Below, piece by piece: positions 17,130 through 26,284 of a stretch of 64,000 nt of DNA. Each line of letters starts with the position of its first letter. Positions within the stretch are counted from its first letter, which is position 1. A program made the position numbers and the translations under genes. A model generated the notes under the pieces. That model did not search any database and had not been told where the DNA came from. It worked only from the letters and a program-made list of their open reading frames with translations. Origin of the DNA: JBGPQJ01 sp963829485 (lineage in GTDB: Bacteria > Chloroflexota > Anaerolineae > Anaerolineales > Villigracilaceae); NCBI GenBank assembly GCA_963829485.1, contig CAWHIK010000008.1:186001-250000 (forward strand), given 5' to 3'.

Positions 17130-19760
17130 ATGGAACTCGGACTGGTCCGCAAGATAGATATCGATCGCGAAATGCAGCAGTCGTACCTCGATTACGCCAT
17201 GAGCGTGATCGTAGCGCGCGCGCTGCCCGACGCCCGTGACGGATTGAAACCCGTTCAACGGCGAATCCTGTATGCCATGTACGATATGGGCATACGCCCG
17301 GACAGCGCCTATAAGAAATCTGCACGTATCGTAGGCGAAGTACTGGGCAAATACCACCCACACGGCGACGCGGCAGTTTACGAGGCTATGGCGCGCCTGG
17401 CGCAGGATTTCACCATGCGCACCATGCTGGTGGACGGGCAGGGGAACTTCGGCTCGGTGGACGGAGACCCGCCTGCTGCCATGCGTTACACCGAAGCCCG
17501 CATTGCTGCCTCCGCGCTTGACCTTTTGTCGGATATCAACAAGAACACGGTCGATTTCGCCACGAATTTCGATGACACATTGAGTGAACCGACCGTCCTG
17601 CCGGCCGCCATCCCCAACCTGCTGGTCAATGGCGCCACCGGCATCGCCGTCGGAATGGCAACCTCCATCCCGCCGCACAATCTAAGCGAAGTGGTGGATG
17701 CGCTCGTCTACATGCTCGAAAAATGGGAGAAGATGGACGACATCTCCGTCGAGCAGTTGATGAACTTCATCCAGGGACCCGACTTCCCCACCGGCGGGGT
17801 CATCATCCAGGAAAAAGGAGATGAAGGCATTGAGTCGGCATACGGCTCCGGGCGCGGACGGGTCGTCATTCAGGCGCGCGCGCATGTCGAGGAGATGGAA
17901 CGCGGCAAGTCCCGCATCATCGTCAGCGAGCTGCCCTACCAGGTCAATAAATCAAGCCTGATCGAACGCATCGCCGAACTGGTACGCGGAGGCAGCCTGG
18001 AAGGCATTGCCGACCTGCGAGACGAATCCGACCGTCACGGCATGCGCATCGTCATCGAGCTGACCAAGAACGCCGACCCCGACGCCCTGCTTCGCGAGTT
18101 GTATAAGCGAACGCCGATGCAGGACACGTTCAGCATCATCCTGCTGGCGCTGGTGGACGGCGAACCGCGCATGCTCACCCTCAAGCAGGCTCTGCGGGTG
18201 TATCTCGAACACCGAATAACGGTCATCAAGCGCCGGGCGGAGTTCGACCTGGAGAAAGCCCGTGCGCGAGCGCACATCCTCGAGGGGTTGACCATCGCCC
18301 TGAAACACCTCGACGAGATCATCAACCTGATTCGCAACTCACCCGATGTCGAGTCCGCGCGAGAGCGGCTGCGCAAGAAATATAAACTTTCTGAACTTCA
18401 GGCGAACGCCATCCTTGAAATGCAGCTGCGCCGCCTGGCAGCACTGGAGCGCAAGAAGATCGAAACCGAATATAAGGAGACCCTCACGCTGATCAAAGAC
18501 CTGGAGGGGTTGCTTAAATCTCCAAAGCGCATGCGCGCAGTAGCTGCGGAAGAACTGCAGCGGGTGAAAACGGATTACGGCGACAAGCGCCGCACGCACA
18601 TCGTCAGCCTCAAAAGCGGGAAGGAAAAGAAGGCGTTCCTGACCACCGCGGAGCTGCTGCCGGAGCAGGAAGTGTGGGTCAGTCTCAATGGAGATGGACT
18701 GATATGCCGCACACACGACGACAAGCCGCCGAGGCTCAGCGGGAGCGACGCACCGTGGCTGCTGGTCAAGGCACAGACCACCGACATTCTGTACCTCGCC
18801 TCCGAGCGCGGACTTGCCGCTGCGGTGGCCGTCCACACCCTGCCCGAAGCGGACAAACCTGCGGAAGGTACGCCGTTCAATAAAATCTGCCCGCTCAAGG
18901 AAAGCGAATTGCCGGTGGCGGCTTTCGCACTGCCGACCAAACGCAGCGACCTGCCCGAGGAAGCCTGTGTACTGACGGTCACCAAGGGAGGCATGGTCAA
19001 GAAATCACTCATCAGCGAACTTCCAGGCGCATCCGCCCAGACCTTCACACTGGCGAGAGTAAATGATGGAGACGCACTGGGTTGGGTGACTCTGACCGAC
19101 GGGCAGAAGGAAGTTCTTCTGGCTACCTCAACAGGCATGGCCATCCGTTTCAAGGAAGACGAGGTCCGCCCGATGGGGTTGGTGGCAGCAGGAGTGAACA
19201 GCATCAAGTTAGGGGTCGGTGACGAAGTCGTGGGCTGTGAGATCCTGCCCGGCGAAGGAGACTTGTTCGCCATCGGCACGGACGGGAAAGCAAAACGTTT
19301 GGCACCCACGGAATTCCCTGTGCAGGGGCGCTATGGGAGAGGAGTCATCCTGTGGGGTCTCCCGCCGGGAGTCAAGCTGGCAGGACTGGCACAGGGCAAG
19401 CCGAATGCCCATGTCACGATACACCTGCTGAAAGCTGCCGCCAAACAATGCCGCCTCGACGAAGCGCCGGTCCGTAAGCGGTCTGCCTCGCGCGGAGATG
19501 CAGTCGCGGAAGTCAAGCCAGGAGATAGTGTGATCGGTTTAACTTCGGGATGGGTCTTCAGCCGGTACGTCCAGCCGAAGCAGCCTGGCACTGATATAAA
19601 AAAGAAACCTGCCCCGGCTGAAAAACCCGTCAAACCGGAAGCCAAGACAAAGCCGGAGGCTAATTCGAAATCCGGGGCGAAAGTAAAACCCGTCGAGAAA
19701 CCAAAAACCAAGCCAGCAAAGAAGGCTGCCAAAAAAGCCCCAAAGAAAAAAGCCAAATAA
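17130..19760 (+). CDS. gyrA: DNA gyrase subunit A (or topoisomerase IV subunit A)
   Basis: An 876-residue type IIA topoisomerase A subunit, starting MELGLVRKIDID. DYAMSVIVARALPDARDGLKP lies near residue 15 and the catalytic Tyr is Tyr120 in AMRYTEARI. The quinolone region reads HPHGDAAVYEA, with Ala81 and Glu85 at the positions of E. coli Ser83 and Asp87. The C-terminal beta-pinwheel is recognisable (LLATSTGMAIRFKEDEVR) but its GyrA box is degenerate (QGRYGRG), so gyrase versus topo IV is not certain. The last 55 residues are a Lys/Ala/Pro-rich tail. An in-frame GTG at 17109 is an alternative start. No gyrB neighbour. Confidence 0.9.
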   Translation: MELGLVRKIDIDREMQQSYLDYAMSVIVARALPDARDGLKPVQRRILYAMYDMGIRPDSAYKKSARIVGEVLGKYHPHGDAAVYEAMARLAQDFTMRTMLVDGQGNFGSVDGDPPAAMRYTEARIAASALDLLSDINKNTVDFATNFDDTLSEPTVLPAAIPNLLVNGATGIAVGMATSIPPHNLSEVVDALVYMLEKWEKMDDISVEQLMNFIQGPDFPTGGVIIQEKGDEGIESAYGSGRGRVVIQARAHVEEMERGKSRIIVSELPYQVNKSSLIERIAELVRGGSLEGIADLRDESDRHGMRIVIELTKNADPDALLRELYKRTPMQDTFSIILLALVDGEPRMLTLKQALRVYLEHRITVIKRRAEFDLEKARARAHILEGLTIALKHLDEIINLIRNSPDVESARERLRKKYKLSELQANAILEMQLRRLAALERKKIETEYKETLTLIKDLEGLLKSPKRMRAVAAEELQRVKTDYGDKRRTHIVSLKSGKEKKAFLTTAELLPEQEVWVSLNGDGLICRTHDDKPPRLSGSDAPWLLVKAQTTDILYLASERGLAAAVAVHTLPEADKPAEGTPFNKICPLKESELPVAAFALPTKRSDLPEEACVLTVTKGGMVKKSLISELPGASAQTFTLARVNDGDALGWVTLTDGQKEVLLATSTGMAIRFKEDEVRPMGLVAAGVNSIKLGVGDEVVGCEILPGEGDLFAIGTDGKAKRLAPTEFPVQGRYGRGVILWGLPPGVKLAGLAQGKPNAHVTIHLLKAAAKQCRLDEAPVRKRSASRGDAVAEVKPGDSVIGLTSGWVFSRYVQPKQPGTDIKKKPAPAEKPVKPEAKTKPEANSKSGAKVKPVEKPKTKPAKKAAKKAPKKKAK

Positions 19761-19830
19761 ATCTTCCGTTTGCCGCAAAGAAATCGGGCATCGAGTGATG
19801 ATAAAATCATCCCGTTGCCCGGTTTTTATT

Positions 19831-20739
19831 ATGTCACCTGTCTCCCGTCCTTACTCCCACCCCGCTGATCTTAACGCGATGATCGATTTTCTACAATCTG
19901 TCCGTCCCCCGGCATGGATCAGTGAGTATCCGGGCGTGGTTGATTTACAGGAGTCGATGGGCCGGCCATCCATTCAAGAGATGACTCGCTTGTGGATCGG
20001 TGAAAACGGCGACCTGGTCGCCTTTGCCTTTGTGCTCGAACCTTACAACAACCTCGTCTTTGAAATCGCTTTGAATGCAGGGAGGAATGTTGAAGACGAC
20101 CTCATCTCCTGGGCTTTCAAATCCGCGGACCGGTCAATGGGCACGCTGGACACCAGCTGTCGTGACGACGACCTGGCTCGCATTACCCTGCTGGAACGCT
20201 ACAGCTTTATACGAATGGACGATAGCACACTTCACATGGTGCGCAATCTGAAGGAAACCCTCCCTTTAGCAAAGCTGCCGGAAGGATTCACCATCCGGTC
20301 CATTATCGGAGAAAGTGAAGTCGATGCGATCGTCGCGCTTCACCAGGCCGCTTTTGGGACTTCGAACATGACCCGTGAAGAGAGACTCGTCATCATGCAT
20401 GCACCGGATTACGATCCAAGCCTCGACCTGATCGTCATCGCCCCGGATGGACGCATGGCTGGCTACTGCACATGTTCCATCTCGACGGTCGAAAACAAGT
20501 TGAGCGGCGTAAAAGCCGGGCACACGGACCCGGTCGCCGTTCATCCCGATTTCCAGGGGCGCGGACTTGCCCGGGCATTGCTGCTAACCGGTGCGCGGCT
20601 GCTCAAGGAACACGGCATGGACTTGGCTAAACTCGGAACAAGCAGCGATAATTTTGCCATGCAGAAGGCTGCCGAATCCGCCGGCTTCCAGGTATATTCA
20701 AAACGAATCTGGTTCTCCAAAGAGACCACCCATGCCTGA
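19831..20739 (+). CDS. GNAT N-acetyltransferase (tandem GNAT-like)
   Basis: About 302 residues from the ATG at 19831 (MSPVSRPYSHPAD); an in-frame ATG at 19795 adds 12 residues. The C-terminal half is a clear GNAT fold with the acetyl-CoA loop DPVAVHPDFQGRGLARALL near residue 230 and a NFAMQKAAESAGF closing motif. The N-terminal half looks like a degenerate second GNAT domain, the layout of mycothiol synthase-like proteins. Acceptor unknown. The 3' end overlaps the next gene by 8 bp. Confidence 0.82.
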   Translation: MSPVSRPYSHPADLNAMIDFLQSVRPPAWISEYPGVVDLQESMGRPSIQEMTRLWIGENGDLVAFAFVLEPYNNLVFEIALNAGRNVEDDLISWAFKSADRSMGTLDTSCRDDDLARITLLERYSFIRMDDSTLHMVRNLKETLPLAKLPEGFTIRSIIGESEVDAIVALHQAAFGTSNMTREERLVIMHAPDYDPSLDLIVIAPDGRMAGYCTCSISTVENKLSGVKAGHTDPVAVHPDFQGRGLARALLLTGARLLKEHGMDLAKLGTSSDNFAMQKAAESAGFQVYSKRIWFSKETTHA

Positions 20740-22411
20740 CCTCGCCCACTCCCTCCCCGCCAACGACCTCGGCTTCCTGCGCATCGTCGCCTCGCTGTGG
20801 GGCGTGGATCTGGTCTCTGCGGAGCCAGCCCTCGCGGCGACAGAATTGTCCGAAGCCCTTTGCGACGCTGCTCTGGTCGAGGAGGTGGTCTCCACTCTTC
20901 CCACGGATGGGCGCGCAGCGCTCGAGGCATTGGTCGGAACCGGAGGGCGGATGCCGTGGGTCAATTTTGCCCGACGTTTCGGTGAGGTTCGCGAGATGGG
21001 CGCCGGCCGGCGCGACCGGGAGCAGCCGCATTTCCATCCTGCCTCCGCCGCGGAAATGCTGTGGTACCGAGCGCTGATCGCCAAATCCTTCTTCGAGACG
21101 GAGAAGGGTCCGCAGGAGTTTGCCTACATCCCCGACGACCTTCTGATGGCACTCGATTTCTCCAGCGCTTCAGGGGAAGCAGAAACGAACGAAACGCCCG
21201 GAATTTCTTCCGGAAAAACTGCGCCGGTTAAGCAGCAAACACAAATCAGCGAACCCCTCGGCCGACCCGCTTCACCGGGAGAGAAAGCACACCCTGTCCC
21301 TGCGGATGACCGGATCCTGGACGATGCCTGTACCTTGCTGGCAGCGCTGCGCATGGGATCGAATCCTCCTGAAACAAAAATTCCATCAAACGTTGTCAGG
21401 GGAATTTTAGTCGCAGCGAAAATCATCGCAGAGGATGGATCGCTGCAACCAGAGCCGGTGCGCAAGTTCCTTGAAGCGAACCGCGAACAGGCGCTTGACC
21501 TGCTGCGCGATGCGTGGCAGGAATCCGACTTGTTCAACGAACTTCGCCAGCTTTCGGGATTGACCTTCGAAGGTGAATGGAATAACCAGCCGCACGAGAC
21601 ACGCGAATTTCTGCTCAACATCCTCGAACCGATCCCCGACGGACAGTGGTGGAGCATCCCGGCTATTGTGCGTGATATCAAGCAGAAGTATCCCGATTTC
21701 CAGCGTCCCGCCGGGGATTATGATTCGTGGTTCATCAAACGCGAAACAGATGGCGTATTCCTTCGCGGTTTCGGCCGCTGGGACGAAGTGGACGGGGCTT
21801 TGATTCGCTACATCATCACGGGTCCGCTGCACTGGCTGGGGCTGGTGGACCTGGCTTCGCCGGAGGAAGGCGCGGCTCCGTCCGCGTTCCGCAGCGCCCG
21901 CCTGCCTGCCAAACTGGAGGACGCCAAACTGACTGTCACCTCACAGGGACGCATCGCTGTGCCGCGCCATGTTCCGCGGGCTGCCCGATACCAGATCGCC
22001 CGCTTCTGCGTATGGGATGAAGAGAAGGCTGATGAATACCGGTATCATGTCACGGTGGATTCGCTCGAGCATGCGCGCAAACAGGGTCTTAAGACCGACC
22101 ACCTTTTGTCTGTCCTGCGGAAGAATGCCTCGGCTCCCATTCCTCCTCCGTTTGTGCGCGCGCTCCAACGCTGGGAGATGAACGGAACAGAAGCAAAGCT
22201 GGATACCCTGATCGTCCTGAAGGTCAGCAAGCCCGAGGTGCTGAACGAATTGAAAGCATCGAAGGCGGGGCGCTTCCTCGGCGAACAGCTGGGACCTGTG
22301 ACGGTTGTCGTCAAGCCCGGCGCGCAGCCCAAGGTACTGGCGGCGCTTGCGGAGCTGGGGCTTCTGGCAGAAAGCGTGGAAATCAAAGGGAAGGATGAAA
22401 GTAAAACTTAG
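20732..22411 (+). CDS. Helicase-associated (XPB/Ssl2-like C-terminal) domain protein without ATPase
   Basis: A 559-residue protein starting at 20732 (MPDLAHSLPANDLGFL), overlapping the GNAT gene. No Walker or helicase motifs were found. The C-terminal part (LDTLIVLKVSKPEVLNELKAS..., GPVTVVVKPGAQPKVLAALAELGLLAE) resembles the helicase-associated domain found in XPB/Ssl2-like proteins, and the N-terminal 150 residues have the helical repeats typical of these stand-alone proteins (LSEALCDAALVEEVVSTL). Function unknown, possibly nucleic-acid binding. Residues about 145-190 are a low-complexity linker. Confidence 0.6.
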   Translation: MPDLAHSLPANDLGFLRIVASLWGVDLVSAEPALAATELSEALCDAALVEEVVSTLPTDGRAALEALVGTGGRMPWVNFARRFGEVREMGAGRRDREQPHFHPASAAEMLWYRALIAKSFFETEKGPQEFAYIPDDLLMALDFSSASGEAETNETPGISSGKTAPVKQQTQISEPLGRPASPGEKAHPVPADDRILDDACTLLAALRMGSNPPETKIPSNVVRGILVAAKIIAEDGSLQPEPVRKFLEANREQALDLLRDAWQESDLFNELRQLSGLTFEGEWNNQPHETREFLLNILEPIPDGQWWSIPAIVRDIKQKYPDFQRPAGDYDSWFIKRETDGVFLRGFGRWDEVDGALIRYIITGPLHWLGLVDLASPEEGAAPSAFRSARLPAKLEDAKLTVTSQGRIAVPRHVPRAARYQIARFCVWDEEKADEYRYHVTVDSLEHARKQGLKTDHLLSVLRKNASAPIPPPFVRALQRWEMNGTEAKLDTLIVLKVSKPEVLNELKASKAGRFLGEQLGPVTVVVKPGAQPKVLAALAELGLLAESVEIKGKDESKT

Positions 22412-22829
22412 CGAGATTCTTCGTCCAACCGGATCAACCCTATTTCTTGCAGCACTCTTGTTTTTGGGTTCACTCTTCATTGTTGTATCGAGCATGGGAA
22501 CATCAATGGTTTCCTGGGATCAGTTCCGCGGTGCGCCATTTACAGCTTTGCAGACCGTGCGATACGCAGGTCCTTGCAGTGATGCACCTTACTGCATACG
22601 TGTTACCGTTGATGAAATTTACCCTGTCACTTTTCTTGCGGACATGGCATTCTGGTATTTCATTTCCGCACTTGTTGTGTTTGGATCTAGGTATATTTTT
22701 TCGCGAATCACAGATTCATTCAAAAACCTTCCGATAAAGCCGCAAAGGAAAATCATGCTCATCACAATATTAGCCGGAGGTTCACGCGGCGACACACAAC
22801 CACACATTACTGATTCGGATTTACTCTAA
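22395..22829 (+). CDS. Small two-helix membrane protein, unknown
   Basis: 144 residues from ATG 22395, overlapping the previous stop by 17 bp. TM1 is GSTLFLAALLFLGSLFIVVSS near residue 15 and TM2 FLADMAFWYFISALVVFGSRY near residue 75. The outer loop has two Cys (PCSDAPYC) that could form a disulfide. The 3' end overlaps the convergent TetR gene by 9 bp. Not recognised. Confidence 0.6.
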   Translation: MKVKLSEILRPTGSTLFLAALLFLGSLFIVVSSMGTSMVSWDQFRGAPFTALQTVRYAGPCSDAPYCIRVTVDEIYPVTFLADMAFWYFISALVVFGSRYIFSRITDSFKNLPIKPQRKIMLITILAGGSRGDTQPHITDSDLL

Positions 22830-23444
22830 ATCTTCCATCGGCTTTCCGCTTAGCCCATCAATCATAAGTGAACCCAATTGCCGTACCAGATCAGGCTGAT
22901 GATGAAAACGCTGCTGAAGTTTGGGGCTGGTAAATATTTCCATGAAAGCGGAGAAATAAACACTGAGCGCTTCTTCGGTCAAATCAGGATTTACATGCCC
23001 CTGCTGTTTTCCCTCCCGAATCAAACCCAATAGCAAATGGATCATTTTTTCCTGCGCTTCCGTGCGTATTTTCTTTATATCAGGGTCATTCAGAAGGTCA
23101 ACTGTACCGGTAAATAATATGCTTTCAGCATCCAGACGCCTTCCGTTAGCAATCATCCCGGATATGAACTGGAAAAATGCCGTCATTTTCTCCCGATATG
23201 ACCTTTTGGATGTCAATATTTCCTGAGCATGGTCGGTCAGTTGATTTACGGCTGCGGCTACGAACTCACGCACCAGGCCTTCTTTATTGCCAAAATTGTT
23301 ATAGATCGTTGCCGGAGAAACGTCTGCTTTTCGAGCGATATCCGCAATACTCACCTTATCAACGCCAAACTGGCTGAATAATTCCCACGCGGCTTTACGG
23401 ATATCATCCTTGCTTTGTTCTTTTCGTCGTGTAAATCCATCCAT
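22821..23444 (-). CDS. TetR/AcrR-family transcriptional regulator
   Basis: A 207-residue regulator. The N-terminal helix-turn-helix is VSIADIARKADVSPATIYNNF (residues about 31-51, shown shortened) and the remainder an all-helical ligand-binding and dimerisation domain. It is divergently transcribed from the rifampicin-phosphotransferase-type gene, and the intergenic region contains a 41-nt near-perfect palindrome over the promoter of that gene, so it is the likely repressor of the drug-modification/efflux operon. Ligand unknown. Confidence 0.92.
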   Translation of the reverse strand: MDGFTRRKEQSKDDIRKAAWELFSQFGVDKVSIADIARKADVSPATIYNNFGNKEGLVREFVAAAVNQLTDHAQEILTSKRSYREKMTAFFQFISGMIANGRRLDAESILFTGTVDLLNDPDIKKIRTEAQEKMIHLLLGLIREGKQQGHVNPDLTEEALSVYFSAFMEIFTSPKLQQRFHHQPDLVRQLGSLMIDGLSGKPMEDLE

Positions 23445-23529
23445 CCGTAATACTCCTCAAAGTGATTATATTGAAAAATGGATGGCGTTTCCCATCACCT
23501 TTAGAATTTTAATCATAAAATATTTCCTG

Positions 23530-23557
23530 TTGACAATTTTTGAAGCTGATATATAAT
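23530..23557 (+). promoter_or_regulatory. Consensus sigma-70 promoter
   Basis: TTGACA at 23530-23535 and TATAAT at 23552-23557, 16-bp spacer, both perfect consensus hexamers. Faces the Rph-type gene. Confidence 0.85.
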
Positions 23558-23597
23558 TCTATAATCTTTATACTATTATAGTATAAAGATTATAGAA
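23557..23597. promoter_or_regulatory. 41-nt palindromic operator
   Basis: Two perfect 20-nt arms (TTCTATAATCTTTATACTAT and its complement) around one central base. It begins at the last base of the -10 box and covers the predicted transcription start, an ideal place for TetR repression. Confidence 0.8.
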
Positions 23598-23614
23598 ATT
23601 CAACGGAGTAAACA

Positions 23615-26234
23615 ATGCAAACAATTTTATTTTTTAATGATACCAGGCAGCCAAAGGTGGAACAGGTTGGAGGCAAGGCATTGGCGTTGATGCAGATGAC
23701 CGCCGCCGGGATGCCCGTTCCACCCGGGTTGGTACTGACCGTCCAGTTTTTTGAGCCGTGGCTGGATGTAGTGAAAACATCGTCAGCGTGGGCTGAGATG
23801 ACGAAAGCCGCAGAGATTGGTCGGGCAGCGAAGGCATTGCAGGGATTGTGCAGCACGCTTGAATTTACTGAAAGCCAGAAAAATGAACTAGAAAGCGCCC
23901 TGACAACCTTCCGCGAGCAAAATCAGGGGCACTTCTACGCGGTCCGTTCTTCCTCACCTGAAGAAGACCTGGAAGGCGCATCGTTTGCCGGTGGGTACGA
24001 GACTACACTCGGGGTCACGGTGAACCTACTTGAATCGGCGATCCGCCATTCGTTCACATCCAGCTTTGATGAGCGTATTTTCTACTACAAAAAGGAACAA
24101 GGATTTCGACTCGACCAACCTCGCATCGCCGTGATTATCCAACATCAGGTTAATCCCGAAAGCGCGGGCGTGGCGTTCTCGCTCAACCCGCTCAACAATT
24201 GTTTTGATGAAGCCGTGATCAACGCAAATCATGGTTTAGGTGAGTCGGTGGTAGCAGGGGATGTTGAACCAGACCTGTTCGTGGTGGACAAGCTCACCCG
24301 TCGGATTCTAGAAGCGAGAATTGGGAGCAAGCAGGCGGTCATTCAGTTGAATCAAAATGGAGGGACGATTAAGTCTTTCCGAGAGAATCATCCAGAAACT
24401 GCCATCACGGACGAACAAGCGCTTTCCTTGACAGACCTGCTCCTAAACGTGGAAGCGCATTACCAAAAACCTGTGGACATCGAATGGGCAATTGCAGATG
24501 GAAAAATCCACCTGTTGCAAGCACGCCCCATCACCACCTACCTGCCCCTGCCACCGGAAATGATCACCGCACCCGGCGCACCGAAGCACCTGTATGCCAA
24601 CTCCACGCTGATCGAACAGGGCTTGCAGCAGCCTCTCTCTGTGTTGGGCACAGACTTTTTGAATTATGTACTCGACCAGGTGGGCGGGGCGGTGGCCAAG
24701 GGAGCAATCGGCGCTGGCGGCGTGACGTTCACCGCCACGGGCGGCTATTACATGGATATCTCGTATTCCCGCAAGTTGAACCTTCCCAACGGCGGGCTGG
24801 CGCCGGGAAGCATGGGCGACCCTCGTGTGATGGCGATTTTGGATAATATAGATATGCGCCCGTATCTCAAAGTGGAGCTTTCGGACAAACTGAAAGCCAT
24901 GCGCGGCAAGATGATGTTCGCGGTGTTGCCCATGCTCAAGGGTGTGCTCGAAGCCTACTTCAACCCGGCGCACATCCTCAAACAATATCAAGCCGGACTG
25001 CCGGAAGAGAACCGACGCGTCGAATCGTTTTCTGGTGCGGGGCTGACCCTGCGTGAGCAGGCAATCAAACTGTCAGAGTTGCTCCAATTTTTTTACGGCG
25101 ATTTCGGCATCCCGATGATCCTTGCCGCGCAACTCGCTCAGCGGCGCATCCAGGGGTTGTTCAACGGCGATGCGGTGCAGGATCATCTCACCAACCTGGG
25201 GATCGCCCTGCCGGGGAATAAGACGACGGAGATGGGGGAGGAGATATATATTCTGGCATCTTCGCTGGAACTCAAGCGATTCGACACCCCTGCTTCGTTT
25301 CTTTCTGCGCTCGAGGCTGGTTCGGTCGACCCGGACTTTGCGCAGCATTGGAAACATTTCCTTGCGGAATACGGCATGCGCTGCCCCGCCGAGATTGATC
25401 CCGCCACGCCGCGCCCAAATGAACGACCTGAGCTTCTCTTTGAACAACTCAAGAACATGTCACAGGCGGCCAATGGGACACGCTCCTTCTTTGATGATGC
25501 ACGCGCCAAACGCGAAGCAGCCTACCGAACGCTGTTCGATCTCGCGTTGAAAAAAGGGCAAGCGCAAAGCCCGTGCATTTGAACGCTACTACAACCGCTG
25601 GCTGACCTTTGGGGGCTACCGCGAAACACCCAAGCATTACGTCATCAAGGTGATTGCCCTGTTCCGCCGCCAAGCGCTGGAGATCGCGAGAACCTTCGTT
25701 GATAGCGGGCGGCTGGATACGCCTGAACAAATCTTTGACCTGACCATCTCCGACATTGACAATGCGCTTGCCAACCCCGCACTGGATCTTCGTGCGCTGG
25801 CAAAGGAACGTTCGGCGCTGATCCATAAAATCAAGCGAAGTCATCTCGTGGCGCGAATCCTCAATTCACGCGGCAAGATTTTCTATCCGCCACGAATAGT
25901 CTCCGCTGAAGGTGAAATGAAAGGCGTGCCGATCTCTCCCGGCGTAGTGCAAGGACGCGTCAAGGTGATGAAAACCGCCAATGAAAAAAAACTTCTCCAC
26001 GGAGAGATTCTCGTCGCCCGCGCCACCGACCCCGGCTGGACGCCGCTCTTCATCAACGCCAAAGGAATCATCCTTGAGATCGGCGGGGTACTTCAACACG
26101 GCGCCGTCGTGGCACGTGAATACGGCATTCCCTGCGTCTCCGGCGTGGACGACGCCACCCATCTACTGAAGGACGGTCAACTGGTGGAAGTGGACGGATC
26201 GAACGAAATCGTTCGCGTTCTGGATGGAAGATAA
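23615..26234 (+). CDS. Rifampicin-phosphotransferase-type PEP-synthase-like enzyme (one frameshift)
   Basis: About 873 residues after correction. Residues 1-315 form the ATP-grasp (PPDK N-terminal) domain with VEQVGGKALALMQM, YAVRSSSPEEDLEGASFAG and DIEWAIADGKIHLLQARP. A large central region follows, and the phosphocarrier His domain is at the extreme C-terminus (GGVLQHGAVVAREYGIPCV, His about 828). No C-terminal PEP-binding TIM barrel is present. That order (ATP, drug-binding, His) and length are those of Rph, not of PpsA. Rph phosphorylates rifamycins using ATP, releasing AMP and phosphate. The frame breaks at 25550-25555: six A should be five (LKKGKRKARAFERYY). Divergent TetR and downstream MFS gene support a resistance role; other small-molecule substrates are possible. 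Confidence 0.8.
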
Positions 26235-26284
26235 AAGAGTGTTTTCTAAACAGGATATATCACGCTGATGGAAAAGATAAATTT

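Noticed and set aside
23445..23614. Actinobacterial rifamycin-associated element upstream of the Rph-type gene
   Set aside because: The AT-rich palindrome present has no resemblance to the known GC-rich element.
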